Assembly (NCBI GenBank): GCA_947503935.1
Contig: CANNFR010000002.1
Span: 372,001-436,000, forward strand
Length of the DNA: 64,000 nt
Source: an uncultured Paracoccaceae bacterium
Lineage (GTDB): Bacteria; Pseudomonadota; Alphaproteobacteria; Rhodobacterales; Rhodobacteraceae
Reading direction: 5' to 3'
The notes below the pieces were generated by a model. The model had not been told where the DNA came from. It saw only the letters and a program-made list of their open reading frames with translations, and made no database searches. This document shows positions 20,285-28,243 of the stretch, in pieces (within the stretch, counting starts at the first letter, position 1; every line of letters begins with the position of its first letter). The translations under genes were made by a program, and so were the position numbers.

Positions 20285-20435
20285 CCGAAGGCGCCGGGCA
20301 GCGCCTGCCCGTCCCGGCGGGCTGGCGCTTTTGCAGTTGTGGGGCCCGGGCTCGTATCGGCGAAGGGCTTGGCTGCCATAAAACGCGCTATTCGACGGTT
20401 GCGGCGCCATCCCACGGGCAGGCGCCGCCCGGCTT
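20285..20435. repeat. About 150-bp dispersed intergenic repeat, copy A
   Basis: Shares with 35480-35620, in the same orientation, the blocks GCCGGGC-AGCGCC near the left, GCGCTTTTGC (20325-20334), ATAAA-CGCG, and GTTGCGGCGCC (20398-20408) followed by a 17-nt stretch with 13 identities. The spacing between the GCGCTTTTGC and GTTGCGGCGCC blocks is 73 nt here and 71 nt in copy B. GC-rich inverted repeats suggest a structured RNA or a small mobile element. It separates the HMG-CoA reductase and UbiA-like genes. Confidence 0.6.
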
Positions 20436-20466
20436 GCGAAGGGCGCGGTTTTCACTGAAACGCTGA

Positions 20467-21732
20467 TCACTCAGGCCGGCCCCGGGCGAGGTTGGCATGG
20501 GCGCGGGTGAAGTGGCCCGCCGCCATCGCGGCGACGATCGAGATCTCGCCGCAGAGGCAAAGCGCGGCGGCGACCTCGGCCAGGGCCGCGCCATTGCCGC
20601 TGCCGCTGAGGCCCAGAAGGTCAAGCGCTGCCTGCTGACTGGGCAAGCCAGTGCCGCCACCGACCGAACCCACCAGGATGTTCGGCATGGTAACGGAACA
20701 GAAAAGATCCTCGCCCCGGGGCTCCATCCTCGTGAAGCCGACGGCACTTTCCGCCACGCAGGCGGCATCCTGCCCGGTGGCGATGTAGAAGGCCGCAAGG
20801 CCGTTGGCGTAATGCGCCTGGGCCCCGAGCTGCCCTGACAGGAGTGAGCCCAGATTGGCCACGCGCCCGTATTCGAGCATGGCTTGGGGCGTTGTCTGCA
20901 GGACTTTGCCCACCACCTCGGCGGGCAGGGTGACCGAGGCCGAAACCTTGCGGCCACGCCCGGTCAGAACGCCCAGCGCGGAGGCTTTCTTGTCACCCGA
21001 GAAGTTGCCCTCAACATACCAGTTCAGCGGCTGGATCGGGCAATGCGCGACTGCATGCTGGCAAAGCGCGTTGGTGGCAATGGTCACCATGTTCTGACCC
21101 GCCGCATCGCCCGTGGTATAGCGGCAGAGCAGGAACACGATGTTGTTGTCGATGGCCGGTTCCAGCGACACAAGCTTGCCATGGCGCGTGGTCGCCTCGG
21201 CCGCTGCCTTCAGCGCGTCGATATGGGTGACGATCCAATCGACGAACTGGCCCGCCTCATAAAGCCCCTCGAACACGAAAGCCGGCGTGCGCAGGACGCC
21301 TTCGTACAAAACCGCGGTGCTGACCCCGCCCGCCTTGCTGGCAGCATAGGCGCCGCGCGCATAAGAGGCGACAAGAGCAGCCTCGGTCGTGGCCAAGGGC
21401 ACGCAGTAATCGCCGGACGCATTCACACCATTGATGCGTAAGGGCCCGGCGACACCCACGGGCACCTTCACCGTCCCGATCAGGTTTTCGATGTTGCGTG
21501 TATAAAGCTCGGCCTGATCCAGCGTCATGGGGTCGGCCAGGGCATCGCGGGTCGCGTCGGGTTTGGCAAACTTGCTCCAATACCGCAAGACACTGGTTTT
21601 GCTGGCGGATTTGACCGGTCGAAGGGGCGCAAACCTCTCGCTGTTAGGCGCAATACGCGCGGCATCGTCGGGGCTGGAAAACTTGCCACGCACCCGGCGC
21701 AGCATGTCGATGACATGAAACGGAACGACCAC
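20467..21732 (-). CDS. Class I HMG-CoA reductase
   Basis: The enzyme reduces HMG-CoA to mevalonate with NADPH. The GTG at 21732 is chosen because GAAAGG lies 10 nt upstream, giving 421 residues; the open frame extends to 21810. Signatures are class I: ENLIGTVKVPVGVAGPL, PLATTEAALVASYARG (catalytic Glu), SGDKKASALG (catalytic Lys), ATGQDAACV (catalytic Asp), VGSVGGGTGLPSQ and a C-terminal GHFTRAH with His412 as the expected catalytic His. Alphaproteobacteria normally make isoprenoids by the MEP route. No other mevalonate-pathway gene is visible in the window, so the mevalonate may serve a special product. Confidence 0.95.
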   Translation of the reverse strand: MVVPFHVIDMLRRVRGKFSSPDDAARIAPNSERFAPLRPVKSASKTSVLRYWSKFAKPDATRDALADPMTLDQAELYTRNIENLIGTVKVPVGVAGPLRINGVNASGDYCVPLATTEAALVASYARGAYAASKAGGVSTAVLYEGVLRTPAFVFEGLYEAGQFVDWIVTHIDALKAAAEATTRHGKLVSLEPAIDNNIVFLLCRYTTGDAAGQNMVTIATNALCQHAVAHCPIQPLNWYVEGNFSGDKKASALGVLTGRGRKVSASVTLPAEVVGKVLQTTPQAMLEYGRVANLGSLLSGQLGAQAHYANGLAAFYIATGQDAACVAESAVGFTRMEPRGEDLFCSVTMPNILVGSVGGGTGLPSQQAALDLLGLSGSGNGAALAEVAAALCLCGEISIVAAMAAGHFTRAHANLARGRPE

Positions 21733-22034
21733 GTCGTTAAAGCCTTTCGTTACCCCATGGCCGGGCTGACCCCGGCACGTTACCGCCAAACCTCGCATTG
21801 GAGCGGCCAACGCGCAATGGCGGTATTCTGACCCCTCAAGCGCGGCTCTTTAAAGGCGATTTGATGGATGCCGCGCGGCAGAGCGGTGTTCCATTTTTCG
21901 CCGACGCGCCCGAATTTTGGGCGAAAACCGGCGCTGATCCCGGCCGAGAGCCCCCGGTTCTTGCGCACCCCGCCGCCATATGACGATCTTGTAACAGATT
22001 TATGACGGTCATTTTGTTGGTGAGGGGCCCCGCA
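21733..22034. other. Divergent intergenic region between HMG-CoA reductase and membrane protein
   Basis: About 300 bp that should hold the promoters of both divergent transcripts. No clear sigma-70 hexamer pair or palindromic operator stands out. Short open frames here lack support. The GTGAGGGG before 22035 acts as ribosome-binding site for the rightward gene. Confidence 0.5.
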
Positions 22035-22736
22035 ATGCGCATGTCGTTTGAAGTTGAGCCATTGGCCAGACAGGCGGGATGGAGCGCTTTTATCGTCGAT
22101 CTATTGGTGATCGGGCTTTTTGCCGTTCTGGCCGCGGCGGCGGTGCTGGGGATGATCGACGATGTGCCCTGGCGGCTGCATATCGAGAATGATCGCGGGA
22201 TCGTAGGCCTCTGGGGTTACCTCAAATGGGTTGCGATCACTGGGGTTTTGCTGCTGCTGTGGATGCGGCGGGGCGGGCCGGTTTTTCTGGGTCTGGCGGG
22301 TGTGTTTTTTATTCTGCTGATCGATGACGCGCTGGAAGTGCATGAAAGGCTGGGCACGTTCATCACGGTGTCGGCCGGGTTCAGCGATACGCTTGCCCTG
22401 CGTGGCCAGGATTTCGGCGAACTGGTGTCGTTCGGCGCCTTGGGCCTTTTGGTTTTATCGGTCTTCGGGCCTGCTTATCTGGCCTCTGACAGCGATGCGC
22501 GGCGTCAGGCCCTATGGTTTCTGGCGCTGGTAGGGCTTTTGGCTGTCTTCGGCGTTGGCGCAGATATGCTGCATATCGCGGCCATTCGTCTGACCGACGG
22601 CCTGACCGAAGCGATACTGGGCCCTCTGATCGCGGTGATCGAAGACGGGGGCGAGTTGCTGGTGGCGACGGCGATCCTGATTTACGCAGTGCATCTGTGT
22701 GCCCAGGCGCGGCTACAGCCCCAGGGGCTGGCTTAA
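22035..22736 (+). CDS. Polytopic membrane protein of unknown function
   Basis: About 233 residues from the ATG at 22035, which follows a GTGAGGGG ribosome-binding site; an upstream ATG at 22002 has none. Six hydrophobic segments are visible, for example FIVDLLVIGLFAVLAAAAVL and LVSFGALGLLVLSVFGPAYL. Charged residues are conserved-looking in FFILLIDDALEVHERLG, near the middle of the protein, and in ADMLHIAAIRLTDG. I do not recognise the family. It is divergent from the HMG-CoA reductase gene and 52 nt upstream of glycerate kinase. Confidence 0.75.
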   Translation: MRMSFEVEPLARQAGWSAFIVDLLVIGLFAVLAAAAVLGMIDDVPWRLHIENDRGIVGLWGYLKWVAITGVLLLLWMRRGGPVFLGLAGVFFILLIDDALEVHERLGTFITVSAGFSDTLALRGQDFGELVSFGALGLLVLSVFGPAYLASDSDARRQALWFLALVGLLAVFGVGADMLHIAAIRLTDGLTEAILGPLIAVIEDGGELLVATAILIYAVHLCAQARLQPQGLA

Positions 22737-22788
22737 GACCTGCTGTTCGGTTTAGCTCTGCGCTGTATCGTCAGAGAGGCCGGCTATC

Positions 22789-24051
22789 ATGCAAGACCCC
22801 CGCTCATTCCTGCGCGCCCTTTTCGATCGGGCGGTCGAAGTGGCAGATCCCATGCACAGCCTGGCGGCTCACTTGCCAGAGCGGCCCGACGGGCGGGTGG
22901 TGGTCGTGGGGGCCGGGAAAGCCTCGGCGCGGATGGCAGAGGCGGTCGAGGCGGCCTGGGGCCCCTGCGAAGGTCTGGTGATTACGCGGGACGGTTACGC
23001 CCGGCCCTGCGCCGGGATTGAAATCGTCGAGGCATCGCACCCAGTGCCCGATGCGCGAGGGGCGGCGGCAACGCTTCGGATGCTGGAAATGCTGGGGGAT
23101 CTGGGCGAAGGCGATACGGTGCTGGCGCTGATCTCGGGCGGGGCATCGGCCTTGCTGGTGGCACCGGCTGGCGACATCACTTTGGAAGAGAAGCGAGATG
23201 TGAACCAGGCGCTTTTGGCCTCAGGCGCGCCGATCGATCAGATGAATATTTTGCGCAAGCACCTCAGCCGGGTGAAGGGCGGGCAATTAGCGGCAGCCGC
23301 CTATCCGGCCCGAATGCTGTCGCTAATGTTGTCGGATGTGCCAAGTGATGATCCGGCGTTCATCGGGTCTGGGCCGACGGTGGGCGATGCGACAAGTCCG
23401 GCGGATGCCCGGGCTATTCTGGACCGCTGGGGGATTGCGGTGCCAAGTTCTGTGAGCGCCGTGCTTGAAGGCGCATCGGGCGTGGTGCTCCCCGGCGATG
23501 CCCGGCTGCGCCATGTGCGGAATGTGGTTTTCGCAGCGCCTGCCCAGTCTCTGGCCGCCGCAGCCGAGATGGCCGAAGCTGCCGGTTGCGCAGTGCGCCT
23601 GCTGGGTGATGCTCTGGAGGGTGAGGCCCGTGACATCGCGGCCGCTCAGGCGGCCCTGGCGCTGGAGGTAAAGGCCGGGATGTCTGCCGGTGATGCGTCG
23701 GTTCTGCTGCTGTCCGGCGGAGAGTTGACCGTGACGCGCCGTGGCCACGGGGTTGGCGGCCCCAATGCCGAGTTCGCGCTGGCTCTGGCGATTGCGCTGG
23801 GGGGTTCTGAGGGCATTCATGCAATTGCCTGCGACACCGATGGCGTTGATGGCGCGGCCGAGGTGGCGGGTGCCGTTATGGGGCCGGAGACGCTGGGCGA
23901 GGCGAAAAGAAAGGGCATTTCGGCTGAGGTGGCCCTGACGGCAAATGACGCGCATAGGTTCTTCGCTGAAATTGGCGGACAGGTTATCACCGGACCGACA
24001 TTGACCAATGTGAACGACTTCAGGGCGATATTTATCATGCCGCCCACCTGA
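22789..24051 (+). CDS. Glycerate 2-kinase (MOFRL/GckA type)
   Basis: A 420-residue enzyme that phosphorylates D-glycerate to 2-phosphoglycerate, as in the serine cycle or tartrate and glyoxylate metabolism. Typical sequences include VVVVGAGKASARMAEAVE near residue 37, VLALISGGASALLVAP, NILRKHLSRVKGGQLA and, in the C-terminal MOFRL domain, LLLSGGELTVTRRGHGVGG and IACDTDGVDGAAEVAGA. Length fits the family. Three tandem hairpins follow the stop. No partner enzymes such as hydroxypyruvate reductase are adjacent. Confidence 0.93.
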   Translation: MQDPRSFLRALFDRAVEVADPMHSLAAHLPERPDGRVVVVGAGKASARMAEAVEAAWGPCEGLVITRDGYARPCAGIEIVEASHPVPDARGAAATLRMLEMLGDLGEGDTVLALISGGASALLVAPAGDITLEEKRDVNQALLASGAPIDQMNILRKHLSRVKGGQLAAAAYPARMLSLMLSDVPSDDPAFIGSGPTVGDATSPADARAILDRWGIAVPSSVSAVLEGASGVVLPGDARLRHVRNVVFAAPAQSLAAAAEMAEAAGCAVRLLGDALEGEARDIAAAQAALALEVKAGMSAGDASVLLLSGGELTVTRRGHGVGGPNAEFALALAIALGGSEGIHAIACDTDGVDGAAEVAGAVMGPETLGEAKRKGISAEVALTANDAHRFFAEIGGQVITGPTLTNVNDFRAIFIMPPT

Positions 24052-24060
24052 AGAGCGCGC

Positions 24061-24128
24061 GAATTTTCTGCGAAAATTCAGAAAGAGACGATTTTCCTGC
24101 GAAAAATCTGATCCTTCGCAAGAGGATC
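24061..24128. terminator. Three tandem hairpins between convergent genes
   Basis: Hairpin 1 (24061-24079) has a perfect 8-bp stem GAATTTTC/GAAAATTC; hairpin 2 (24090-24108) has GATTTTC/GAAAAATC; hairpin 3 (24110-24128) has GATCCT/AGGATC. The loops share a CTGCGAA or TTCGCA core. They lie between glycerate kinase and the metal permease, which converge, so they probably serve as a bidirectional terminator and repeat cluster. Confidence 0.65.
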
Positions 24129-24135
24129 GTGGTGT

Positions 24136-25074
24136 CTAATGCTTCGCAGAAGAATTGATGTTGCTGACGTCTGAGCGACGTTTGGGGCCGTAGAGGCAGG
24201 TGAGACCCAAAATGGCGCCGGATACGGTCGCGATCATGCCGGCTGCACTCACAGCATCGTTGCCGCCCAGCCAGATCGGTCCATAACCGGCCAAGACGTA
24301 CCCCATTACGGCCGACAGCACGGCAAAGCCCAGCGACCAAGCCACCTGATGGCCCAGACGATCTGTCATCATCCGGGCCGCTGCGGGCGGGCATATGAAC
24401 ATTGCGATCACGATGATCGAACCCACGGCATCGAAGGCTGCGACGGCTGCGACGGCGGCTGCGATGACGAGGCCCAGCCCCAGTGCCACAGTTGGAATGC
24501 CTTGCGCTTGCGCGAAGCCTTCATCAAAGGTTGCCATCGCGAGGGGCCGCCAGAGAACCCAGGTGAAGATTGCAATACCCAAAGCAGCGAGGGCGATACG
24601 CGCGAGCTCTGGCGGGAGGCCGGCCAGAGCTTCGGGGTCGGTGAGCGAGGCCCAGCCTGTCGCCTCGATCCAGATTAGGCTTTCCAGATTGCCGTAAAGC
24701 GCGTGCTCGACATCAAGGTGCACGGCGGATGTGTCCGACATCTCAAGCAGCAGCACGCCGCCTGCGAACATCGCCGTAAAGACCACACCCATAGCCGCCC
24801 CGGGTTCGATCCGGCCGAGGCGCGAGATGCCCTCGATCAGCGCGACGGCCACGATGGCGGCAGCGCCGGCGCCCAGCAGCATAGCCCAGGAATTCACCGA
24901 ACTGGTGATGAGGAATGCCACCACGATACCGGGCAGCACGACATGGCTGATCGCATCGCCGATGAGGGCCTGACGGCGGAGCAGCAGGAAATTGCCCGGC
25001 AAGGCGCAAGCCACGGCCGCCAGCGTGCCGATCAGCAGGGGCACCAGCGACAGGACGACGAAATCGGCACCCAT
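24136..25074 (-). CDS. Metal ABC transporter permease (TroD/SitD-like)
   Basis: A 312-residue inner membrane protein of the ABC-3 (Zn/Mn/Fe) permease family, with about eight to nine hydrophobic segments. The family sequence RRQALIGDAISHVVLPGIV (near residue 33) is the EAA-like coupling region contacting the ATPase. It is the last gene of the four-gene operon and its ATG overlaps the previous stop by 1 nt (TGATG). The C-terminus is a short hydrophilic tail. The metal is inferred from the operon to be manganese or zinc. Confidence 0.9.
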   Translation of the reverse strand: MGADFVVLSLVPLLIGTLAAVACALPGNFLLLRRQALIGDAISHVVLPGIVVAFLITSSVNSWAMLLGAGAAAIVAVALIEGISRLGRIEPGAAMGVVFTAMFAGGVLLLEMSDTSAVHLDVEHALYGNLESLIWIEATGWASLTDPEALAGLPPELARIALAALGIAIFTWVLWRPLAMATFDEGFAQAQGIPTVALGLGLVIAAAVAAVAAFDAVGSIIVIAMFICPPAAARMMTDRLGHQVAWSLGFAVLSAVMGYVLAGYGPIWLGGNDAVSAAGMIATVSGAILGLTCLYGPKRRSDVSNINSSAKH

Positions 25075-26279
25075 CAGGCTGTCACCTGCTTTGGCGGGCC
25101 GAGGCGCGCGTCGATCTCTGCGATCTCATCAGCGGTCAGAACCGTCGCGATGGGGCGGAGGCCATCATAGAGCGCCGAGGCGGCCTCATGCGCTTGTAGC
25201 TGGCGCGCCATCGCCCAGCGGGCTTCGTCACGCAATGCCTTCGCGGCCTCGGCACGGCCTGCCTCGGTCGCGACGCCGTCGGGGCGGGCGAGGCCTGCAC
25301 GTGTCAGAAGGCGCAGCGTGTAGTTCTCATAGATCGGCAAACCCTGCGCCAGCGTCAGCAGGCCCTGGCGCAGGTGCACCTGGCGGCGATACCCGACATG
25401 CCGGATAAGGGCGGCCAGAACCCCGCGCCCCGGAGCGATGAGGAGCGAAGCCCCGAAGAGCGCTGCCGCCACGAGCACGATCAACGGCCCGGTCGGCAGG
25501 GCCGGCGCCGAAGCCGAGATTGCCGCCCCGACATACCCCGAGAGGCCGCCGAACACGCCGGCCAAAACCACCATTCGGTCGCTCCGGTCGGTCCAGAAGC
25601 GGGCCGACACGGCGGGGATGATCAAAAGGGCGACGATCAGGATCAGGCCCACCACTTTCAGCCCGATGATCGTGACGCCCAGCGCCAGGCCCATTGTGGC
25701 CAAGTCGATGCGTTGCAGGTTCATGCCTTGCGCTACCGCATAGCCGGGGTCGAAAGCGGCAAGCGTCATCGGGCGCCGGAAAAGGACGACCAGCGCCAGG
25801 GCCGCCGCCCCGCCGATCGCGATGACCAGCGCGTCGGACAACAGCATTCCGGCGGTCGCGCCCAGAAGGAAGCCCTCAAGGCCCGCTTGCCGCCCCGAAT
25901 CCATGGTCTGGATCACGGTCAGCAGCACGATGCCCGCGCCAAAGAACACCGACAGGACCGCACCGATGGCGGCATCTTCCCCAAGGCGAGTGCGGGCGCT
26001 GATCCATTGCACGGCCAGAAGGCCCAGGCCGGCTGACAGGGCCGAGCCCAGTAGAAGACCCGCCAGGTTGCGCCCATCGCCGCCGAAAGCGACCATCACG
26101 ATGAAGGCCAGGCCGATGCCGGGCAGTGTTGCATGGCTGATCGCGTCCGAGACCAGCGCGCGCTTGCGCAGAAAGAGGAACGTGCCCGTCGCCCCTGCCG
26201 AGATACCCAGAAGGGCTGCCCCCAGCGCCACCAGCGTGGCGTTGTAGCCCAGCTGAAAGGTAAGCGCCTCGAACAGCAT
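25074..26279 (-). CDS. Metal ABC transporter permease with C-terminal winged-helix-like extension
   Basis: The 401-residue protein has an N-terminal ABC-3 permease region of about 285 residues, including RKRALVSDAISHATLPGIGL near residue 38. It continues with about 110 soluble residues, starting RGVLAALIRHVGYRRQVHLRQ and containing YENYTLRLLTRAGLARPDG, which look like a winged-helix fold related to the DtxR-type tails of TroC-like permeases. The last part is acidic (VLTADEIAEIDARL). The usual permease is about 290 residues. It could sense metal or regulate transport, which is inference. Neighbours overlap by 1 nt on each side. Confidence 0.88.
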   Translation of the reverse strand: MLFEALTFQLGYNATLVALGAALLGISAGATGTFLFLRKRALVSDAISHATLPGIGLAFIVMVAFGGDGRNLAGLLLGSALSAGLGLLAVQWISARTRLGEDAAIGAVLSVFFGAGIVLLTVIQTMDSGRQAGLEGFLLGATAGMLLSDALVIAIGGAAALALVVLFRRPMTLAAFDPGYAVAQGMNLQRIDLATMGLALGVTIIGLKVVGLILIVALLIIPAVSARFWTDRSDRMVVLAGVFGGLSGYVGAAISASAPALPTGPLIVLVAAALFGASLLIAPGRGVLAALIRHVGYRRQVHLRQGLLTLAQGLPIYENYTLRLLTRAGLARPDGVATEAGRAEAAKALRDEARWAMARQLQAHEAASALYDGLRPIATVLTADEIAEIDARLGPPKQVTA

Positions 26280-27088
26280 CAGATCGCGCGCAGGTTCAAC
26301 TGCTCAATCTGGGCCAGGCCAAGGCGGCCGCCATAGGTGGCCTGCAATGTCTCGGCGGTGAAGGCCTCGGCCACCGGCCCCTCGGCCACCTTGCGGATGT
26401 TCAAAAGGACGGCATGGGTGAAGTATTCGCCAATTGTCGAGAGGTCGTGATGCACACAGACCACCGTTTTGCCCTCATCGCGCAGCGATTTCAGGACGGC
26501 GATCACCGCCTTTTCGGTGGCTGCGTCAACGCCCGCGAAAGGCTCGTCCAGCAGATAGAGCGACGCGCCTTGCGCCAGCGCACGGGCCAGGAACACCCGC
26601 TGTTGCTGACCGCCGGACAGCTGGCCGATCTGGCGGGTGGCGAAATCCTGCATGCCGACACGGGTCAGGCATTCGATGGCGCGGACGCGGTGGCGGGTGC
26701 GGACAGGCCGCAGCAGGCCCAGCTCGCGTGACATCCCCATCAGCACCACATCGATCACGCGGGTCGGAAAATCCCAATCGACACTGGCCCGCTGAGGGAC
26801 GTAGGCGATCTTGTCGCGGGCCTTGGAAAGGGGCGTGCCATAGATGGTCGCGCTGCCTGAAACGGCCGGCACGATGCCCAGGGCGGCCTTCAAGAGGGTC
26901 GATTTCCCCGCGCCGTTCGGCCCGATGATCGCGGTCATTGAGCCGTCTTCGACGGTCATGTCGACCGAGAAGATCGCAGGTTTCTGGCCGTAGGACACGG
27001 TCAAGCCGCGAATGGCCAGCGGGCTGCTCGCAGCCTCGTCGGTCACGTGCCTCCCATCACGGGCGGCAAGGGTCAGGGCATCGCTCAT
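26279..27088 (-). CDS. Metal ABC transporter ATP-binding protein (TroB/SitB-like)
   Basis: A 269-residue ATPase with Walker A IIGPNGAGKSTLLKAAL (about residue 55), Q-loop YVPQRASVDWDFP, ABC signature LSGGQQQRVFLARAL, Walker B LYLLDEPFAGVD and switch His in VCVHHDLSTIGEYF. The Q-loop spelling is typical of zinc and manganese importers. It overlaps the binding-protein gene by 4 nt and the permease by 1 nt. Confidence 0.95.
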   Translation of the reverse strand: MSDALTLAARDGRHVTDEAASSPLAIRGLTVSYGQKPAIFSVDMTVEDGSMTAIIGPNGAGKSTLLKAALGIVPAVSGSATIYGTPLSKARDKIAYVPQRASVDWDFPTRVIDVVLMGMSRELGLLRPVRTRHRVRAIECLTRVGMQDFATRQIGQLSGGQQQRVFLARALAQGASLYLLDEPFAGVDAATEKAVIAVLKSLRDEGKTVVCVHHDLSTIGEYFTHAVLLNIRKVAEGPVAEAFTAETLQATYGGRLGLAQIEQLNLRAI

Positions 27089-28044
27089 GCGCCGCCCGCC
27101 AGTTTGCCGTCCATCCCACGCTCGGGCGCCTGGCCACCAAGGGCGCGGGCGATGGTGGTGACGTTGTGGTCGATCATGCCCAGATAGGTGCCCTCGTAAC
27201 TTCCGGCGGGGCCCATCGCGTCCGAGAAGAGCTCGCCCCCGATCCGCACCTCATGGCCCTGCGCGGCGGCGCCTTCGATCAGCGCGCGGATATTGCGGTC
27301 GGAGACCGAGCTTTCCACGAAGACCGCGCCGATCTTGCGGCTGACAAGCAGGTCGACCAATTCGCCGATGCGGTTCAGCCCTGCCTCGCTCTGGGTTGAG
27401 ATGCCCTGGATGCCGATCACCTCATAGCCGTAGGCGGCACCGAAATAGCCGAACGCGTCATGGGCCGACAGCAGCACACGCGCGTTTTCAGGCACGCTTG
27501 CCAGAACATCTTCGGAATACTCGATCAGCCGCAAAAGCTCGATCTGGAATTGCGCGTGATTGAGGCCATAGCGAACCGCGTTCTCAGGATCGGCTTGCTT
27601 CATCGTGTCCGAGATGTGGGAGACCACGCGCGACCACAGCAAAGGCGCCATCCAGACATGGGGGTCAAAGCGGTCCTGATAGCTGTCATGCGTTAGAAGG
27701 GCGTCTTTCGGCAAAGCCTCGGCCACGGCAACGACCTTCGTGCGGGTTGCCAGGTCTGCCAGAAAATCCTCCATCTGCGCCTCAAGATAAAGGCCGTGCC
27801 ACAGCACCAGATCGGCACCGACCATCGCGGCGATGTCCGAGCGTGTCTGGCGATAGGCATGCGGATCGACGCCGGGGCCCAGAAGACCGCGCACCTCGGC
27901 CATATCACCGCCGATCTGGCGCGCGGCATCGGCGATCATGCCGGTTGTGGCCACGATCTGCAGCGTGCCGTTTGCGGCATAGAGGGGGTTTGCCGCCAAG
28001 GCAGCGGCGGCGGTTGCCGTAAATGCGCGACGTGTGAACTTCAT
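27085..28044 (-). CDS. Metal ABC transporter substrate-binding protein (TroA-like)
   Basis: From the ATG at 28044 the product has 319 residues. The signal peptide starts MKFTRRAFTATAAAALAAN and has a twin-Arg TRRAFT pattern, so Tat export is possible. Metal-ligand regions appear in order: GVDPHAYRQT, RFDPHVWMAP, LLSAHDAFGYFG and LGMIDHNVTT. Three His plus Asp is the TroA arrangement, and the His-rich loop of ZnuA is absent. This suggests manganese, with zinc possible. It is the first gene of the operon, behind a Fur/Mur-like palindrome. Confidence 0.93.
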   Translation of the reverse strand: MKFTRRAFTATAAAALAANPLYAANGTLQIVATTGMIADAARQIGGDMAEVRGLLGPGVDPHAYRQTRSDIAAMVGADLVLWHGLYLEAQMEDFLADLATRTKVVAVAEALPKDALLTHDSYQDRFDPHVWMAPLLWSRVVSHISDTMKQADPENAVRYGLNHAQFQIELLRLIEYSEDVLASVPENARVLLSAHDAFGYFGAAYGYEVIGIQGISTQSEAGLNRIGELVDLLVSRKIGAVFVESSVSDRNIRALIEGAAAQGHEVRIGGELFSDAMGPAGSYEGTYLGMIDHNVTTIARALGGQAPERGMDGKLAGGA

Positions 28045-28089
28045 CCGGATTTCCCCACAGAACAACGTGAAACGCCAAGAGGTGATATA

Positions 28090-28104
28090 TGAGAATCATT
28101 CTCA
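28090..28104. promoter_or_regulatory. Fur/Mur-type operator
   Basis: TGAGAATCATTCTCA is a perfect 7-1-7 inverted repeat that resembles Fur-family boxes. It lies 46 nt upstream of the metal-transporter start codon and in front of pncA on the other strand. In alphaproteobacteria, Mur (a manganese-responsive Fur homologue) controls sit/mnt-type transporters, so Mur or Fur is the likely regulator. Confidence 0.7.
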
Positions 28105-28243
28105 AGAAGTCAAGCTTTTGCGAATGGATCGCAAGTAGGCCGCCTTGGCGCAAAGTCCGATGTCGTGCGCCCGGCGCTTGACCCGCCCCGCTTTGGTGCC
28201 TCAGATGAGGTGCAATATGCGACAGCCCGAGGGGAGGCATCTT

